This document shows positions 11,675-22,756 of a stretch of DNA of 64,000 nt, piece by piece (positions within the stretch are counted from its first letter, which is position 1; each line of letters starts with the position of its first letter). A program made the translations under genes and the position numbers. The notes under the pieces are model-generated. The model worked only from the letters and a program-made list of their open reading frames with translations. It had not been told where the DNA came from and did not search any database. This DNA is from Cercis canadensis. Lineage: Eukaryota > Streptophyta > Magnoliopsida > Fabales > Fabaceae. The DNA is taken from the NCBI GenBank assembly GCA_003255065.1, contig QAOA01005753.1:437127-501126 (forward strand), read 5' to 3'.

Positions 11675-12305
11675 AATTAAAACATATTAGGACCACATCA
11701 CAGTACCTTCGAGACCACATGACAACAATAAAAAAAAATCAAGAACATAAACCAAACATCCAAGTAAAACATCTGCCTAAACCATATGGGACACAATATT
11801 CCCACATAGGTAACCTCTTAGTAATACAAAAATAACACATCAATATCAATGTGACATGGAAAGGGTACAACACTGTACATCTGCAAAATTCCTAAACCAT
11901 ATGGAATCTAGTACATCTGCAAAATGCATTATAAATTCCTCTACAACACTGTACATGCATCTGGTGCGTAATAAACAGTTTGCATAGCATAATAAACAGA
12001 TTCACAAAATGCAGTCTAAATCGCAAGCATCATCAACTTGGGATTTGAAATAAACAAAACAGATTCAATCACATAAAGGGCGTAAACATAATAGAAAATA
12101 AAGGGCGATTTATGTGTTCTTCTAAGTTTTGGATTACCTGGTATAGAAACTTTGGGGCCGCGAGTTCAACAGAGAAATGGAAGGCTCTGAGAACGATTAA
12201 GCTATCAATCCCAGCTATGTACTCAAATTGAACATCTTGCTAATTCCTCTGGAGCGCAATCGAGGACCTACCCAATTTCACTGGCAATGGAGTTCAATCA
12301 AAAAA
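11675..12305. other. MULE-1 5' untranslated region of transposase side
   Basis: AT-rich sequence between the transposase N-terminus and the right inverted repeat. No coding region seen. By position it should hold the transposase promoter and leader. Confidence 0.4.
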
Positions 12306-12604
12306 TACCCAATTCAGTTTCTAGGGATTTCACCAAAAATCCCTAATTCAGAAGCACAATCGGGGAGAGAAAAGGAATAACGTGTTTAAGTGTCCACTTA
12401 ATCTGATTAACTAGAGAAATTAGGCATTTAATCATTCCACGTGCATGACATGTGATTATTTCCGTCCATTAATGAATGTCTGTTTTGCTTTTGGGGGTAA
12501 ATCGCACATTTAAATAGTTGAAGGATGCCATTCTTACGTTTTTAAAGTTTTAGGGGTAAAGCGCACATAATGCATAGTTCAGGGGGATCTTTTGGACTTT
12601 TTCC
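12306..12604 (-). repeat. MULE-1 right terminal inverted repeat
   Basis: About 299 bp, inverted partner of 1741-2057, ending GGACTTTTTCC beside the target duplication at 12605-12613. The outer 90 bp are closely related to the ends of the 433-bp element at 22757-23189. Confidence 0.9.
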
Positions 12605-14078
12605 TAAAAATTATATTGCTCAATTGTTGAGATCTATAGTTCAGGAGGTTGGCCCAAACAATGTGATACAAATTATCACTGACAATATCCCAATTTGTAA
12701 GGCTGCTGGTTTAATTATTGAAGTTGAATATCCTTTCATATTCTAGACCCCTTGTGTGGTACATATATCAAATCTTGCATTGAAGAATATTTATGCTGCT
12801 AAGAACACAGAGAGAAATGAGAATGCTTATAATTTGTGTCATTTGATCACTTAAGTTACTGAAGATGTTATGTTTATTAGGAAGTTTATCATGAATCATT
12901 CAATGAGGCTATCCTTATTTAAGGTATTCGTGCCTTTAAAATTATTGGTCATTGTTGAAACAAGATTCACTTCAACCATAGTTATGCTCAAAAGCTAAAG
13001 TTCATAAAGCGTGCTCTCCAAAACATGGTTATTAGTGATCAATGGACTAGTTATAAAGAGGATGATGTTGGAAATGCTGGCTATGTGAGAGAAACTCTTT
13101 TGGATGAAGTTTGGTGGGATAAGGTCGACTATATCCTTCTTTTACAAAGTCAATCTATGAAATGTTTCGACTTTGTGATACTGATAAGCCTACATTGCAT
13201 TTGATCTATGATTTTTGAGATTGTATGATTGGAGAAGTCAAGGCAGCCATATATAGACATGAAGGAAAGCAATTCCATGAGCAATCATCATTTTATGATG
13301 TGGTGTATGAAATACTTCTTAGTCGTTGGACAAAGAGTTGTTCACTGGTACATTGCTTGACTCATTCACTAAATCCAAGGTAAATTTTAAATCAATCTTC
13401 TTCAATTTCTTAATTTTTTTATATAAAGTTTGAGATATATTGTTTCAAATTTTTTTCTCCATATTATGTAAGTATTATAGTGAGAAATGACTTAGTGAGA
13501 CACTAAATAGAGTTGCTTCACATTGAGATAATGAAATATCCAAAGAAAGGAATAAGTGTTTCAATAGGTACTTTCAAAGTGATGAGGAGATAACCAGGGT
13601 GCAAAATGAGTTCTCTTATTTCTCTGAAAATCTTGGAGATTTTTTTTGCTCTCAATCCATTAAAGATAGAGGGAGATGGGAACCAAAGACATGGTGGAGT
13701 AACTATGGGGCTGCTGCCCCTTTGCTCCAAGCACTTGATTTGAAGCTTCTTGGCCAACCATGCTCATCATTTTGCTGCGAAAGAAATTGGAGTACATACT
13801 CCTTTATCCATTCAATGAAGAGAAACTTGATGAATCCTCAAAGGGTTGAAGATTTAGTATTTATTCATACAAATCTTTGTCTTTTGTCAAGAAAAAGTGA
13901 TAAATATTTAAGTAGAGACATAAAAAATTGGGATGTTGTTGGAGATAATTGGGAACTATTTAATGGTGGTGATGGTCTTGAAGTTGCTAGCTTATCACTT
14001 GATGAACCTGATATGAAAACTGTAATTATTGGTGATAGTGGTGATGAAAATGATGAAATTAATAGTGTTAGGAATTGA
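12605..14078 (+). pseudogene. hAT transposase remnant, 3' part with dimerisation domain
   Basis: Continues the hAT frame interrupted at 1740. Early text (across frames and stops) is YIAQLLRSIVQEVGPNNV, IQIITDNIPICKAAGLIIE, TPCVVHISNLALKNIY and FIRKFIMNHSMRLSLFK, all typical of plant hAT cores. A likely intron lies at about 13379-13472, joining LNPR to YYSEK. The open frame 13599-14078 holds the C-terminal dimerisation region: DRGRWEPKTWWSNYGAAAP, LKLLGQPCSSFCCERNWSTY and VEDLVFIHTNLCLLSR. Stops at several points make it a pseudogene. A near-identical second copy follows at 14143-14829, probably an assembly artefact. Confidence 0.88.
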
Positions 14079-14829
14079 ATTTTAATTGATGATTTGTACT
14101 TTGAGTTAATAATTGTTAGTTGTTACTTATTTGTTAAGGATNTTCTCCATATTATGTAGGTATTATAGTGAGAAATGACTTAGTGAGACACCAAATAGAG
14201 TTGCTTCACATTGAGATAATGAAATATCCAAAGAAATGAATAAGTGTTTCAATAGGTACTTTCAAAGTGATGAGGAGTTAACCAGGGTGCAAAATGAGTT
14301 CTCTTATTTCTCTGAAAATCTTGGAGATTTTTTTTGCTCTCAATCCATTAAAGATAGAGGGAGATTGGAACCAAAGGCATGGTGGAATAACTATGGGGCT
14401 GCTGCCCCTTTGCTCCAAGCACTTGATTTGAAGCTTCTTGGCCAACCATGCTCATCATTTTGCTGCGAAAGAAATTGGAGTACATGCTCCTTTATCCATT
14501 CAATGAAGAGAAACTTGATGAATCCTCAAAGGGTTGAAGATTTAGTATTTATTCATACAAATCTTTGTCTTTTGTCAAGAAAAAGTGATAAATATTTAAG
14601 TAGAGACATAAAAAATTGGGATGTTGTTGGAGATAATTGGGAACTATTTAATGGTGGTGATGGTCTTGAAGTTGCTAGCTTATCACTTGATGAACCTGAT
14701 ATGAAAACTGTAATTATTGGTGATAGTGGTGATGAAAATGATGAAATTAATAGTGTTAGGAATTGAATTTTAATTGATGATTTGTACTTTGAGTTAATAA
14801 TTGTTAGTTGTTACTTATTTGTTAAGGAT
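13455..14829 (+). repeat. 687-bp direct duplication around a single N (likely assembly artefact)
   Basis: 13455-14141 and 14143-14829 are both 687 bp and nearly identical, separated only by N at 14142. The second copy carries the hAT C-terminal frame again (14236-14766), with a few changes such as Trp-to-Leu after the DRGR motif and Ser-to-Asn in the YGAAAP block. A single N at the exact joint suggests two overlapping contigs or alleles placed end to end. Confidence 0.85.
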
Positions 14830-14992
14830 TAATGGTTGATATTTTTAATATTTGGAGAATTTTAAAATTTTTTATACTATTTTATAATTTATATATATAA
14901 CTTGGCGTACTCGTACTCTTATTTTTTTTTTTTTAAATATCATACCAGTGTTTCGTATTTGTACCCATACCCATGCTACATAATATTTCAAG

Positions 14993-15528
14993 TATATGGG
15001 TACAATTACCGGTATCAGTGATTTGGATCCTGTGAGATGGAAAAACTCACAATGGTGTAATTTGCAGGTAAAATTTGTGACTTCCTTTTGCGCTTCGACA
15101 ATGGAAAATTCTATCATCAATAAGTAGATGTTCCCTTGGTCACTATATGTTCAGATTATTGATGTTTTTTAGTTTTTAATTTTTATTAGTATAAACAGTT
15201 CTTTGTAATTTACAAATTGTTGTTCAGGTTGGTTGGGATGAATCAAGTGCTGGGGACAGGCGCAGTAGGGTCTCCATCTGGGAAATTGAACCTGTGACTG
15301 CCCTGCACACCTCCATTCTTCAAATTTCTCATTTGTTTCCTTGAAAGTTGTAACCTCTTCCATTTATCAAATTTCTGAGTTAAGGCAAACCTAGCTTTGG
15401 TGTGAAGATTGGGTATTCAGTTTCTGTTGCCTTATGTGTAATTAACTAATTACATATTTACATTGGCAGATGATGAACCTTCTGATTTTGAGAACGTTTT
15501 CAATCGGACAATGCCTTGGCTCGGTGAT
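14993..15528 (+). pseudogene. Auxin response factor fragment (ARF7/ARF19 type), three exons
   Basis: Three consecutive exons of an ARF auxin-response region. Exon 1 (14993-15067, after an AG acceptor and before a GT donor) gives [18 protein letters not shown] then SQWCNLQ. Exon 2 starts at 15228 with [20 protein letters not shown] then EPVTA, after which a deletion of about 11 bp shifts the frame; CTPPFFK is then read in another frame where the family has CPPPFFR. Exon 3 begins at 15470 and gives DDEPSDFENVFNRTMPWLGD, after which similarity stops in mid-exon. Introns are kept, so this is a genomic fragment, not a retrocopy. DNA-binding (B3) and PB1 parts are absent. It abuts the 3' flank of the hAT remnant. 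Confidence 0.85.
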
Positions 15529-15608
15529 ATAAAGTTGTTAATAATGCAGTGATGTTCAGAAAGTAAGGGATTGGATGGGAAGGAGAGCACATGCCTTTTA
15601 AGTTAAAG

Positions 15609-15612
<4 letters not shown>

Positions 15613-15639
<27 letters not shown>

Positions 15640-15640
15640 T
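15613..15640. repeat. (TA)n microsatellite
   Basis: Simple TA dinucleotide run just downstream of the ARF fragment. Confidence 0.9.
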
Positions 15641-15657
15641 ACTTAATCTTGTTGTAA

Positions 15658-15901
15658 GGGTTAATTTTAGTATTTAAAAAGTTAAGTACATATCACATGT
15701 ATTTAAATTATTGATTTGAAATAAAAAATTAAATTTTAAATGTCACATCAATATTTTTCGTTAAGTTTTTAATGATATACTAACGAATGGACTAAAATTG
15801 CTTATTTTATGAAAATAGAGATACCAAATAATTCATTTTCAAAATAAAGGACCAAATCGTTCGTTTTATCAAAATAAGAAGACCAAAACTATAATTAAGC
15901 C
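15658..15901. mobile_element. Possible MITE, about 245 bp
   Basis: The left end starts GGGTTAATTTTAG and the reverse complement of the right end starts GGCTTAATTATAG. The right arm resembles the end of the better-supported MITE at 45623-46146. No clear target duplication is seen, so the exact ends are tentative. Confidence 0.45.
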
Positions 15902-17788
15902 TATTATATATTAGGTTCCATTTGATTTTTGATGGATTTTTTTTATCATTAAAACTGATAACCAAATCAATTACTTAATTTTTTTTAAAAATAGAAACCA
16001 AATAGAACCGATATAGGTTCGATTTACGCGGTTTGAACGATTTGGTTGGATTTACTTACACTCTTAGGCTTTATTTGGGTAAATAGCTTATTTAAGCGCT
16101 TATATAAAAAGGCCTTATGTAAAAAAAATTTATATTATAAGCTCATTTTAAATTAAGCTATTTAGTGTTTGAATATATATTTGAATAAACACTTTTAAAA
16201 TCTATAAGTTCTTTCTAAAGCATTTGGATAGACAAGTGTATAAGTGCTTATAATTGTGAAAATTACTGAAAATGATATTAATAAGCGCTTATTAAAAATT
16301 GTGTTTGAATAAATAAGCACTTTGTTATATTTTGTAAAAAAAATTAATAATAAAATATTTTATATTAGTGCCATAATTATTATATTTTGACTCAAGTAGT
16401 TAATTTTTGTTGTTGTTAAATAATTATTATTTTGAAGTATCATTTATTATAATCAAAGTGGTTCTTGACTTGCTATATTAGAAACCTCACATATAGATAA
16501 ACTGTCATTAATAAATGTTCTTGTTTTATTATATTGGTAATCACGATAAGCATAAAATATATAATTATGCATCATTGCTTTTTCGAAGAGCTTAATTACA
16601 ACTTTTAGTACTCTATTTTAATGAAATAAATGATTCAATCCTTGATTTTAAAATAAATCATTTGATTCTTTTATTTGTTAAAATTCAACGATTTAGTATC
16701 ACTAACCATCTACTATTCATTATTGATATGTCACCTAAAAATAATTTTTATTCGTTTAATTATATTTATAATTCTCTATTTTAATCAAATTAATAATTCT
16801 ATCATTTATTTTAATAATGAAATAAATCTGTTATTCATTTTAAAAATAAAACTATTTAATCTCTTTATTTGAAAGAAAGTAGCAATTTTATCAATTAGGT
16901 TGTAGGCTAATTGTCACAAAACTTTCATTAAAAAAATGATATTGTATTCTAAGCCTCTCAATTAATAAAATAGGAGGTTCTTTCTTATACAAAGTTATAA
17001 TCTCTATATACAATTAATAGAAAGATATTTTTTTGCTAATATAAATATCCGTACATTGTGTACTTACTATCTATCCTCTTTTACTTTTTTTTAAAATTTT
17101 TTTTTTCTCTTTTTATGGCTAACTCTCTATTTTTAATATCTCTCCGTACAGTCCACGGGACTAAAACTAGTTGTGAGTTGTGACTACTCCGACATGTCAA
17201 AGGCTGGGTATCCTGAAAGTTCATTTACATTTGGGCTGGTAGCCGTGAAACTCGTTTTATTTATGGAGGTTTCTTATATATTTTAAGTATTTATGTAGTA
17301 TATCATATTACATAAAAATAATCAATAAATAAATGACATGTATACAAATTAACTATTTTTAAATTTATTTAAAAAATTAAATAAATTATATTTTATATAT
17401 AATAAAATATAAAAATTATATATACTTGACACGTTAGTGTAATATGACATACTTACGTAGTATCATAGAATTTTCGTTTATTTATTTATTCTTTTTAGAA
17501 AAAGAATGATTCGCCACATTTTTATTCTTTATATTAATCAGATGTGAATGCGAGACTAAGGTGGTGTTTGGTACTAGTTATACACTTGCTTGGGAATCTT
17601 TACTTTTCTGGGAATAAGATTCTCAGGAATGAGATTACTAAGAAAATTTATATTGCCATGTTTGGTTATCACTTAATTTTCCTGGGAATGTTTAGTCAAT
17701 TAAATTGTTAAAATAAATGAAGATCGAGACTTTATTTTCAATGTTATCCAAATAGGGTCCTAGTAAGTGTTGAGAGGCTAGAAAAGAA
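15902..17788. other. AT-rich spacer with MITE-like pieces
   Basis: No gene seen. Around 16060-16330 TAAGCGCTTAT-type palindromes recur and suggest an old MITE, but ends were not resolved. The piece at about 17560-17788 begins with GGTGGTGTTTGGTAC, a common plant MITE-like end, and is cut off by N at 17789. Confidence 0.45.
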
Positions 17789-17789
17789 N

Positions 17790-18519
17790 GTATTTTATTG
17801 TTAAGTATAGTTATGATTTTTTCAATCGATGTGTGTATTCATGAAATAAATAACAGTTCTATCTATCAATATGTAGGGTCTTGGACTATCAATAATGATC
17901 TTTCTTTAGAGTTTGGTCACTTGATCGATTCACTTACCTCTATTATGTCAATATTAATTACTACTGTTGGAATTCTGGTTCTTATTTATAGTGACAGTTA
18001 TATGTCTCACGATCAAGGATATTTGAGATTTTTTGCTTATATGAGTTTTTTTAATACTTCAATGTTGGGATTGGTTACTAGTTCTAATTTGATACAAATT
18101 TATATTTTTTGGGAATTGGTTGGAATGTGTTCTTATCTATTAATAGGTTTTTGGTTCACACGCCCTATTGCAGCAAATGCTTGTCAAAAAGCTTTTGTAA
18201 CTAATCGTATAGGGGATTTTGGTTTTTTATTAGGAATTTTAGGTCTTTATTGGATAACGGGTAGTTTAGAATTTCGGGATTTGTTTGAAATATTCAATAA
18301 CTTGATTTCTAATAATGAGGTTAATCTTCTATTTGCTATTTTGTGTTCCTTCCTGTTATTTGCCGGTTCAGTTGCTAAATCTGCCCAATTCCCCCTTCAT
18401 GTATGGTTACCGGATGCTATGGAAGGGCCTACCCCTATTTCAGCTCTTATACATGCTGCTACTATGGTAGCGGCGGGAATTTTTCTTGTAGCCCGGCTTC
18501 TTCCTCTTTTCATAGTTAT
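17790..18519 (+). pseudogene. ndhF: Chloroplast ndhF fragment bounded by single Ns
   Basis: An uninterrupted reading frame matches the plastid-encoded NADH dehydrogenase-like subunit 5: [58 protein letters not shown] and [20 protein letters not shown], ending LVARLLPLF. It corresponds roughly to residues 50-290 of a protein of about 740 residues. No stop or frameshift has accumulated. Its edges coincide exactly with the Ns at 17789 and 18520. It is therefore either a very recent plastid-to-nucleus insertion or plastid sequence wrongly used to bridge a gap. It is not a functional nuclear gene. Confidence 0.92.
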
Positions 18520-18817
18520 NTATATATATATATATATTGTTTTTCCTTTTGGATTGATTACTGGTATTTGTATGCCCTTTTTGTTTGAAAATAGTTTTTT
18601 TCTTTTCGGTCATGTTTGCCAATAATAGTATGTGTATGCCCATTTCTGTTTATGATGGTATCAGTGATAGTTATGGCCTACCAAATTTTTTGGGATAAGG
18701 CTAATTAATGTTGGTAATTTTATTGTATTGGACCCAGAATTCTATTGAATTATGATTGTTTAGTTGCTGGAATGAAGTTTTTCTCCCTTTCTTATTTCGT
18801 ATGAACTATGATTGCAG

Positions 18818-20805
18818 GACATCCGCGGAAATGATGTAAGCTTGAGTGAATACAGTGGGAAGATTTTACTTATAGTTAATGTTGCATCAAAATGGTAAAT
18901 ATAATTTGATCCATGTTGTCACTTTTTGTCATGGTCTCCAACATATCAGTCTTGTCTTTGGTTTATTGTCTTGTGATTTTTGCTCCTGCTTAGTATGTGT
19001 GCATTTCTAACTGTTGTATGGCTTTAAACATTATGTTCTGTGTTGCTCTGCGATGCTTGGCCAATGGCTTCTTTCACTGCTATGAGTTGCTGATATGAAT
19101 ATCTACTTGTTTCTCCCTGTCTATTGGCATAGAGACCAATCTATATCCATGTTTCATGTGGTTGACCTTTGCATCTAAAGATGTTAATTATTGTATTAAA
19201 TTTGGTACAGTAAAACTGCAATGTAAGTTTTAAATGGTTCAAGCAAAAACGAAGACATAAAAGAAGAAAAGAGTTCAATTCCTTCTCAGCAATCCCCTTT
19301 GATCTAGCAAACTTGCTGGAGTCTGAAAAAGTTCTTCGTTTTGGACCGTAGGAAGATGTGTACAATTAGAACAGGGGAAAGAAGATACATTTCCCTGAGT
19401 AAGATTGACACATTGGGATTATATTGTTTTGAGTTGTAGGAAAATAAGTCATCTGTTGTGCTGTTTGATGTTGAAGAAATGCTTAACCTGGGATTGCTAG
19501 GGACTGCAGTTGTTGTATTGATATCAGAAAACACAAATGCTTTTCTTGCTAAAGATTTTTCTCAATGACCTTTCTCTGATTTTTGGTGAATCCACTTAGT
19601 AGAATAGGTTCCAATCTAAGAATTACACAGGTGTGTTTGATGTGAACCAACCACTATGGACAGTGGAAAAGCTATTTCATAGACTGCTTCTGTGGTGGAT
19701 GGTGCTAAACAAACATTCAACTTCTTACATACTAGAAAACTGTGGCTCAGAAAACCACAATATGGCAGTAATAATCTAAAAATCTGTCATGTTCACTTAA
19801 TTCCCTGACAAGAAAAGGTTCTTGGATGACATAAATGGTGCTTGTCATAATTTCTGAAGAAGAATATTTTGTATTGATATGTTGTTGTAGTGGGACAAGT
19901 ACATGACATTGTTCTTCCCCACTTTATCTTGCCTTGACTTTCTTCTTATTTATAATGTTCATATTGCTGCAGTGGTTTGACGGAATCAAATTACAAAGAA
20001 CTGAATGTATTGTACGAGAAGTACAAAAACCAAGGTTTGTCCCTTTAGTGAAAAAGAAAATATGTTTCAGTTGTCTTTATGTGAGGTTATGAATTTTATA
20101 ACTCTTGACTTCTAAATTGTCTCTAGGGTTTGAAATCTTGGCGTTTCCTTGCAACCAGTTTGCTGGACAAGAACCAGGAAGCAATGAAGAAATTCAGGAG
20201 GTTGCATGCACAAGGTTCAAAGCTGAATTTCCTATTTTTGACAAGGTAATTTCTGACAAACTGAAATTGTAATTGAAGGACAAGCTTCTCAGCATTATAT
20301 TGAACATTCTCTTCCTTATCAATTTCTTATCTTTACCCATTCTTCTGGCAGATGTCCGGGAACTGAGTTTACTTCAAATTTTCCTTGGCCAAATATTTTT
20401 ATTATTTTTATTTTTATTTTTTTTGCAATGAATTCTTCTTGTAGGGTATTGTTCCATATTTGTGTCAGTTTACTTGAATATGGAAAGCATGCTAAATTGA
20501 ATGTAACTATTATAGATTGAAGTCAATGGGAAGAATACCGAGCCACTATACAAGTTTTTGAAAAATGAGCAAGGTGGAATATTCGGAGATGGTATCAAAT
20601 GGAACTTCACAAAGTTCTTGGTAAACAAAGAAGGGAAGGTTGTGGACAGATATGCTCCTACCACATCACCTCTGAAAATTGAGGTTGGAGATATTTTGTA
20701 GTTAGGTAACTTTGGTTCTAAGTAAGATTCTATATTGCATTTAATAAGCTTGCTATTTGTTTCTTCTTGCAGAAAGACATTGAAAAACTTTTACAATCTT
20801 CTTGA
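18818..20805 (+). CDS. Glutathione peroxidase (thioredoxin-type), 5' exon missing
   Basis: Five exons with GT-AG introns: 18818-18894, 19973-20034, 20127-20245, 20516-20683 and 20773-20805, joining in frame to 152 residues plus stop. The peroxidatic Cys is split across the first intron (NVASKCGLTESNY). The third exon has [16 protein letters not shown] with the conserved Gln, and [16 protein letters not shown] with the resolving Cys of plant thioredoxin-dependent enzymes. The fourth has [14 protein letters not shown] with the catalytic Trp-Asn pair and [13 protein letters not shown]. Such enzymes reduce hydrogen peroxide and lipid hydroperoxides with thioredoxin. The frame opens at [15 protein letters not shown]; family members have an upstream exon with the start Met (and a transit peptide in organellar forms). 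None was found, and the expected area is occupied by plastid sequence between Ns. Sequence is most like cytosolic/mitochondrial GPX6/GPX8 types. Confidence 0.92.
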
Positions 20806-21408
20806 GTACCAGCGTTTGATACTCTGGCATATCTTATGTTGGAGAGGTTAGTTTTGCAATCATTTAGCTTTTCTTCTTTCTTGGTGTATACAATTGGGAG
20901 CTAGAAGCATCTCTCTTTCTCAATCATACATATGGACATGCACACATTCATATGTTCAAATATCTCAAGTTCTATCATTCACCTCTGATGAAACAAGGAT
21001 TAACTAGATTGAACTTTATCTACATATAAATATTCTGGCAATACTTTCAGACAATCTCATTTATATCAGTGTTATTCATCAAGTAGTATGTTGGCCAAAA
21101 AAATTGAAACAAGTTGTATCAAAAATCATCAACTGATTCACATTTCATTGTAAATTGTACACATATTGGAAGCTTTTATTTATCATGTTTGTTCCAATTC
21201 TATTTAGTAGTGATGCATATGTAGATTGCTTAACCCAGCTAGCCTCCATCAACATTGCATTCAGATGGTCATTTGGCTCTTAGGTACAGGTTGCAACCAA
21301 CATTATTAGCTGTTGAAGTCCGCCCTCTATTACAGGGAAATAGAGCAGTTTGTTTATTTTAGAGTTAATTCCAACTAGGTTCTAGAACCTATAAAAATAA
21401 AGGCTAGA
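20806..21408 (+). other. Peroxidase 3' untranslated region and spacer
   Basis: No further coding sequence. A GT-like donor at about 20847 (GAGAG then GTTAGT) could mark a 3' UTR intron. The poly(A) site was not determined. Confidence 0.4.
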
Positions 21409-21668
21409 AAGTGCTAAAGTAAACAAATTTCTAAGTAGGTGTCTGCTACATCGGGTAAAATGACTAAAATACCCCTTGGCGCTATGTGGTTATTTTATTC
21501 ACATATATGGTTATCATGTTTAAAAATAAACCGAATAATCACATAACACCAAAGAATAACTACATATGTAAAGAAAATAACCACATAGCACCAAGAGATA
21601 TTTCGGCCATTTTATATGGTGTAGAAAGGCACCTACTTGGAAAGTAGGTGCCTTTGGCATCATTTGGG
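21409..21668. mobile_element. MITE family A, copy 1
   Basis: Foldback element of about 260 bp with long imperfect inverted arms. The left arm (AAGTAGGTGTCTGCTAC, then CGCTATGTGGTTATTTT) matches the reverse complement of the right arm (AAGTAGGTGCCTTTCTAC, then TGCTATGTGGTTATTTT). A diverged second copy lies at about 30811-31049. No coding capacity. Confidence 0.75.
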
Positions 21669-21738
21669 AAATATTCCTAAGTTTTGGAACCTAGGAATAA
21701 TAAGCTCTTAATTTTATAAATTTATTATTAATTTTCAG

Positions 21739-21879
21739 AAGGTTTGGAAGGTTTCTATTTCTGCTGTTAAGACTAGTTGTCTTGATAAAACTACATCAGC
21801 TAATGCTCCTTACTTGCGCTCTTTTGTACAGGACAATAAAAATGTGCCTGGTACTCCCATAGAGGAGGTAGCTTCTTAA
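21739..21879 (+). other. Exon-like open segment of unknown nature
   Basis: After TTTTCAG, a good splice acceptor context, 46 codons stay open to a TAA, beginning KVWKVSISAVKTSCLDKTT and ending VPGTPIEEVAS. The composition is less AT-rich than the surroundings. I do not recognise the sequence. It may be a fragment of a lost gene or an accidental open stretch. Confidence 0.25.
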
Positions 21880-22756
21880 AGCATGTGATGTGTATACCAA
21901 ATTTACTTTTGGCTTCAAATTTCCTTTACACATATTTTGCATTTGGCTTCAGTTTCAACTTTCCTTGATATATCTTTTGTATTTGGATTATGCAATAATT
22001 AGAATAGTCTCAAAAAGGTTGAGGTCTCAGGTTTGAACCTCCATTCCTCCATATCCTTGTGTTATTTCTCATTCTGTCTCACGCATACATAATTTGCAAA
22101 GCAGAAAGCAAATGTATTTGGATGCATGTTTCTTATTGTACATGATGCATATCCTACAGACCGAAAATGAGTGAGGATTTTGATTGGGAAACCATTAAAC
22201 AGCCAAAAAAATAAAAGGAAAGGAAAAAAAAAAAAACAATTGGGAAATCATCCCTATTTTCATACCACTTACACTTGCATGGCTATCCTCTGAATATAAG
22301 AAATATTCTATGCCCACTTTTTTTTTTTAAGCTCCGTTTTTTTTTTTGATAAAAATAGTTTTGATAAAAAAATATTTTAGCAAAAGAATTAAAAAAATTT
22401 AGACCAAATTTTTTTTCTTGAAAACTATTTTTATCAGAACAAACTTAATAACAAATCTACACTACACAACTTAGTAAATAAAAAAAGTGTGTTAAAAAAA
22501 GGTATGTTATAATATCGTTTTCCATAAAATATAAATGAACCTTACAAGTTATAAGGGAAGTAATTTAATATAATTTTTTTTTTCTTTTTGGCCTTCTGAC
22601 AAGTAGATGAGATCCAAAGAAAACAAGAACCATCTCCACAGCTTTTATCATAATCCCCAATTGCATTTACCTTTAGCTGGCGTTGGCAGATAGGATTTCC
22701 GAAAATGTCATCATTTGTGATTATTAGTTTTGTTTTATATTTTTAAATATAAAAAA
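21880..22756. other. AT-rich spacer
   Basis: No gene seen. Poly-A and poly-T runs occur at about 22227-22240 and 22319-22350. Confidence 0.5.

Larger units (their letters stand above)
1741..12604 (-). mobile_element. MULE-1: 10.9-kb Mutator-like element inserted in hAT-1
   Basis: Both ends carry long terminal inverted repeats. The left end begins GAAAAAAAAGTCCAAAA and the reverse complement of the right end begins GGAAAAAGTCCAAAA. A perfect 9-bp direct repeat, TAAAAATTA, flanks it at 1732-1740 and 12605-12613; 9 bp is the Mutator superfamily signature. Removing the element and one repeat restores the reading frame of the interrupted hAT transposase. It contains a decayed MuDR transposase (-) and a GRF zinc-finger reading frame (+), and is itself interrupted by a copia element at 3644-8655. 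Without the copia insert it is about 5.85 kb. The coding parts are broken, so it is not autonomous now. Confidence 0.93.

Noticed and set aside
16675-16872. 65-codon + strand frame
   Set aside because: Ile/Phe/Leu/Asn-rich product of very AT-rich DNA.
17798-18625. Functional nuclear gene of 275 codons
   Set aside because: It is a plastid ndhF fragment lacking both ends. The last residues after 18520 are unrelated sequence beyond an N.
21995-22050. tRNA-derived SINE (word GGTTTGAACCTCC)
   Set aside because: Only a single B-box-like word; no A box, tail or target duplication. Similar weak words at 23630-23660 and 30540-30560 were rejected for the same reason.
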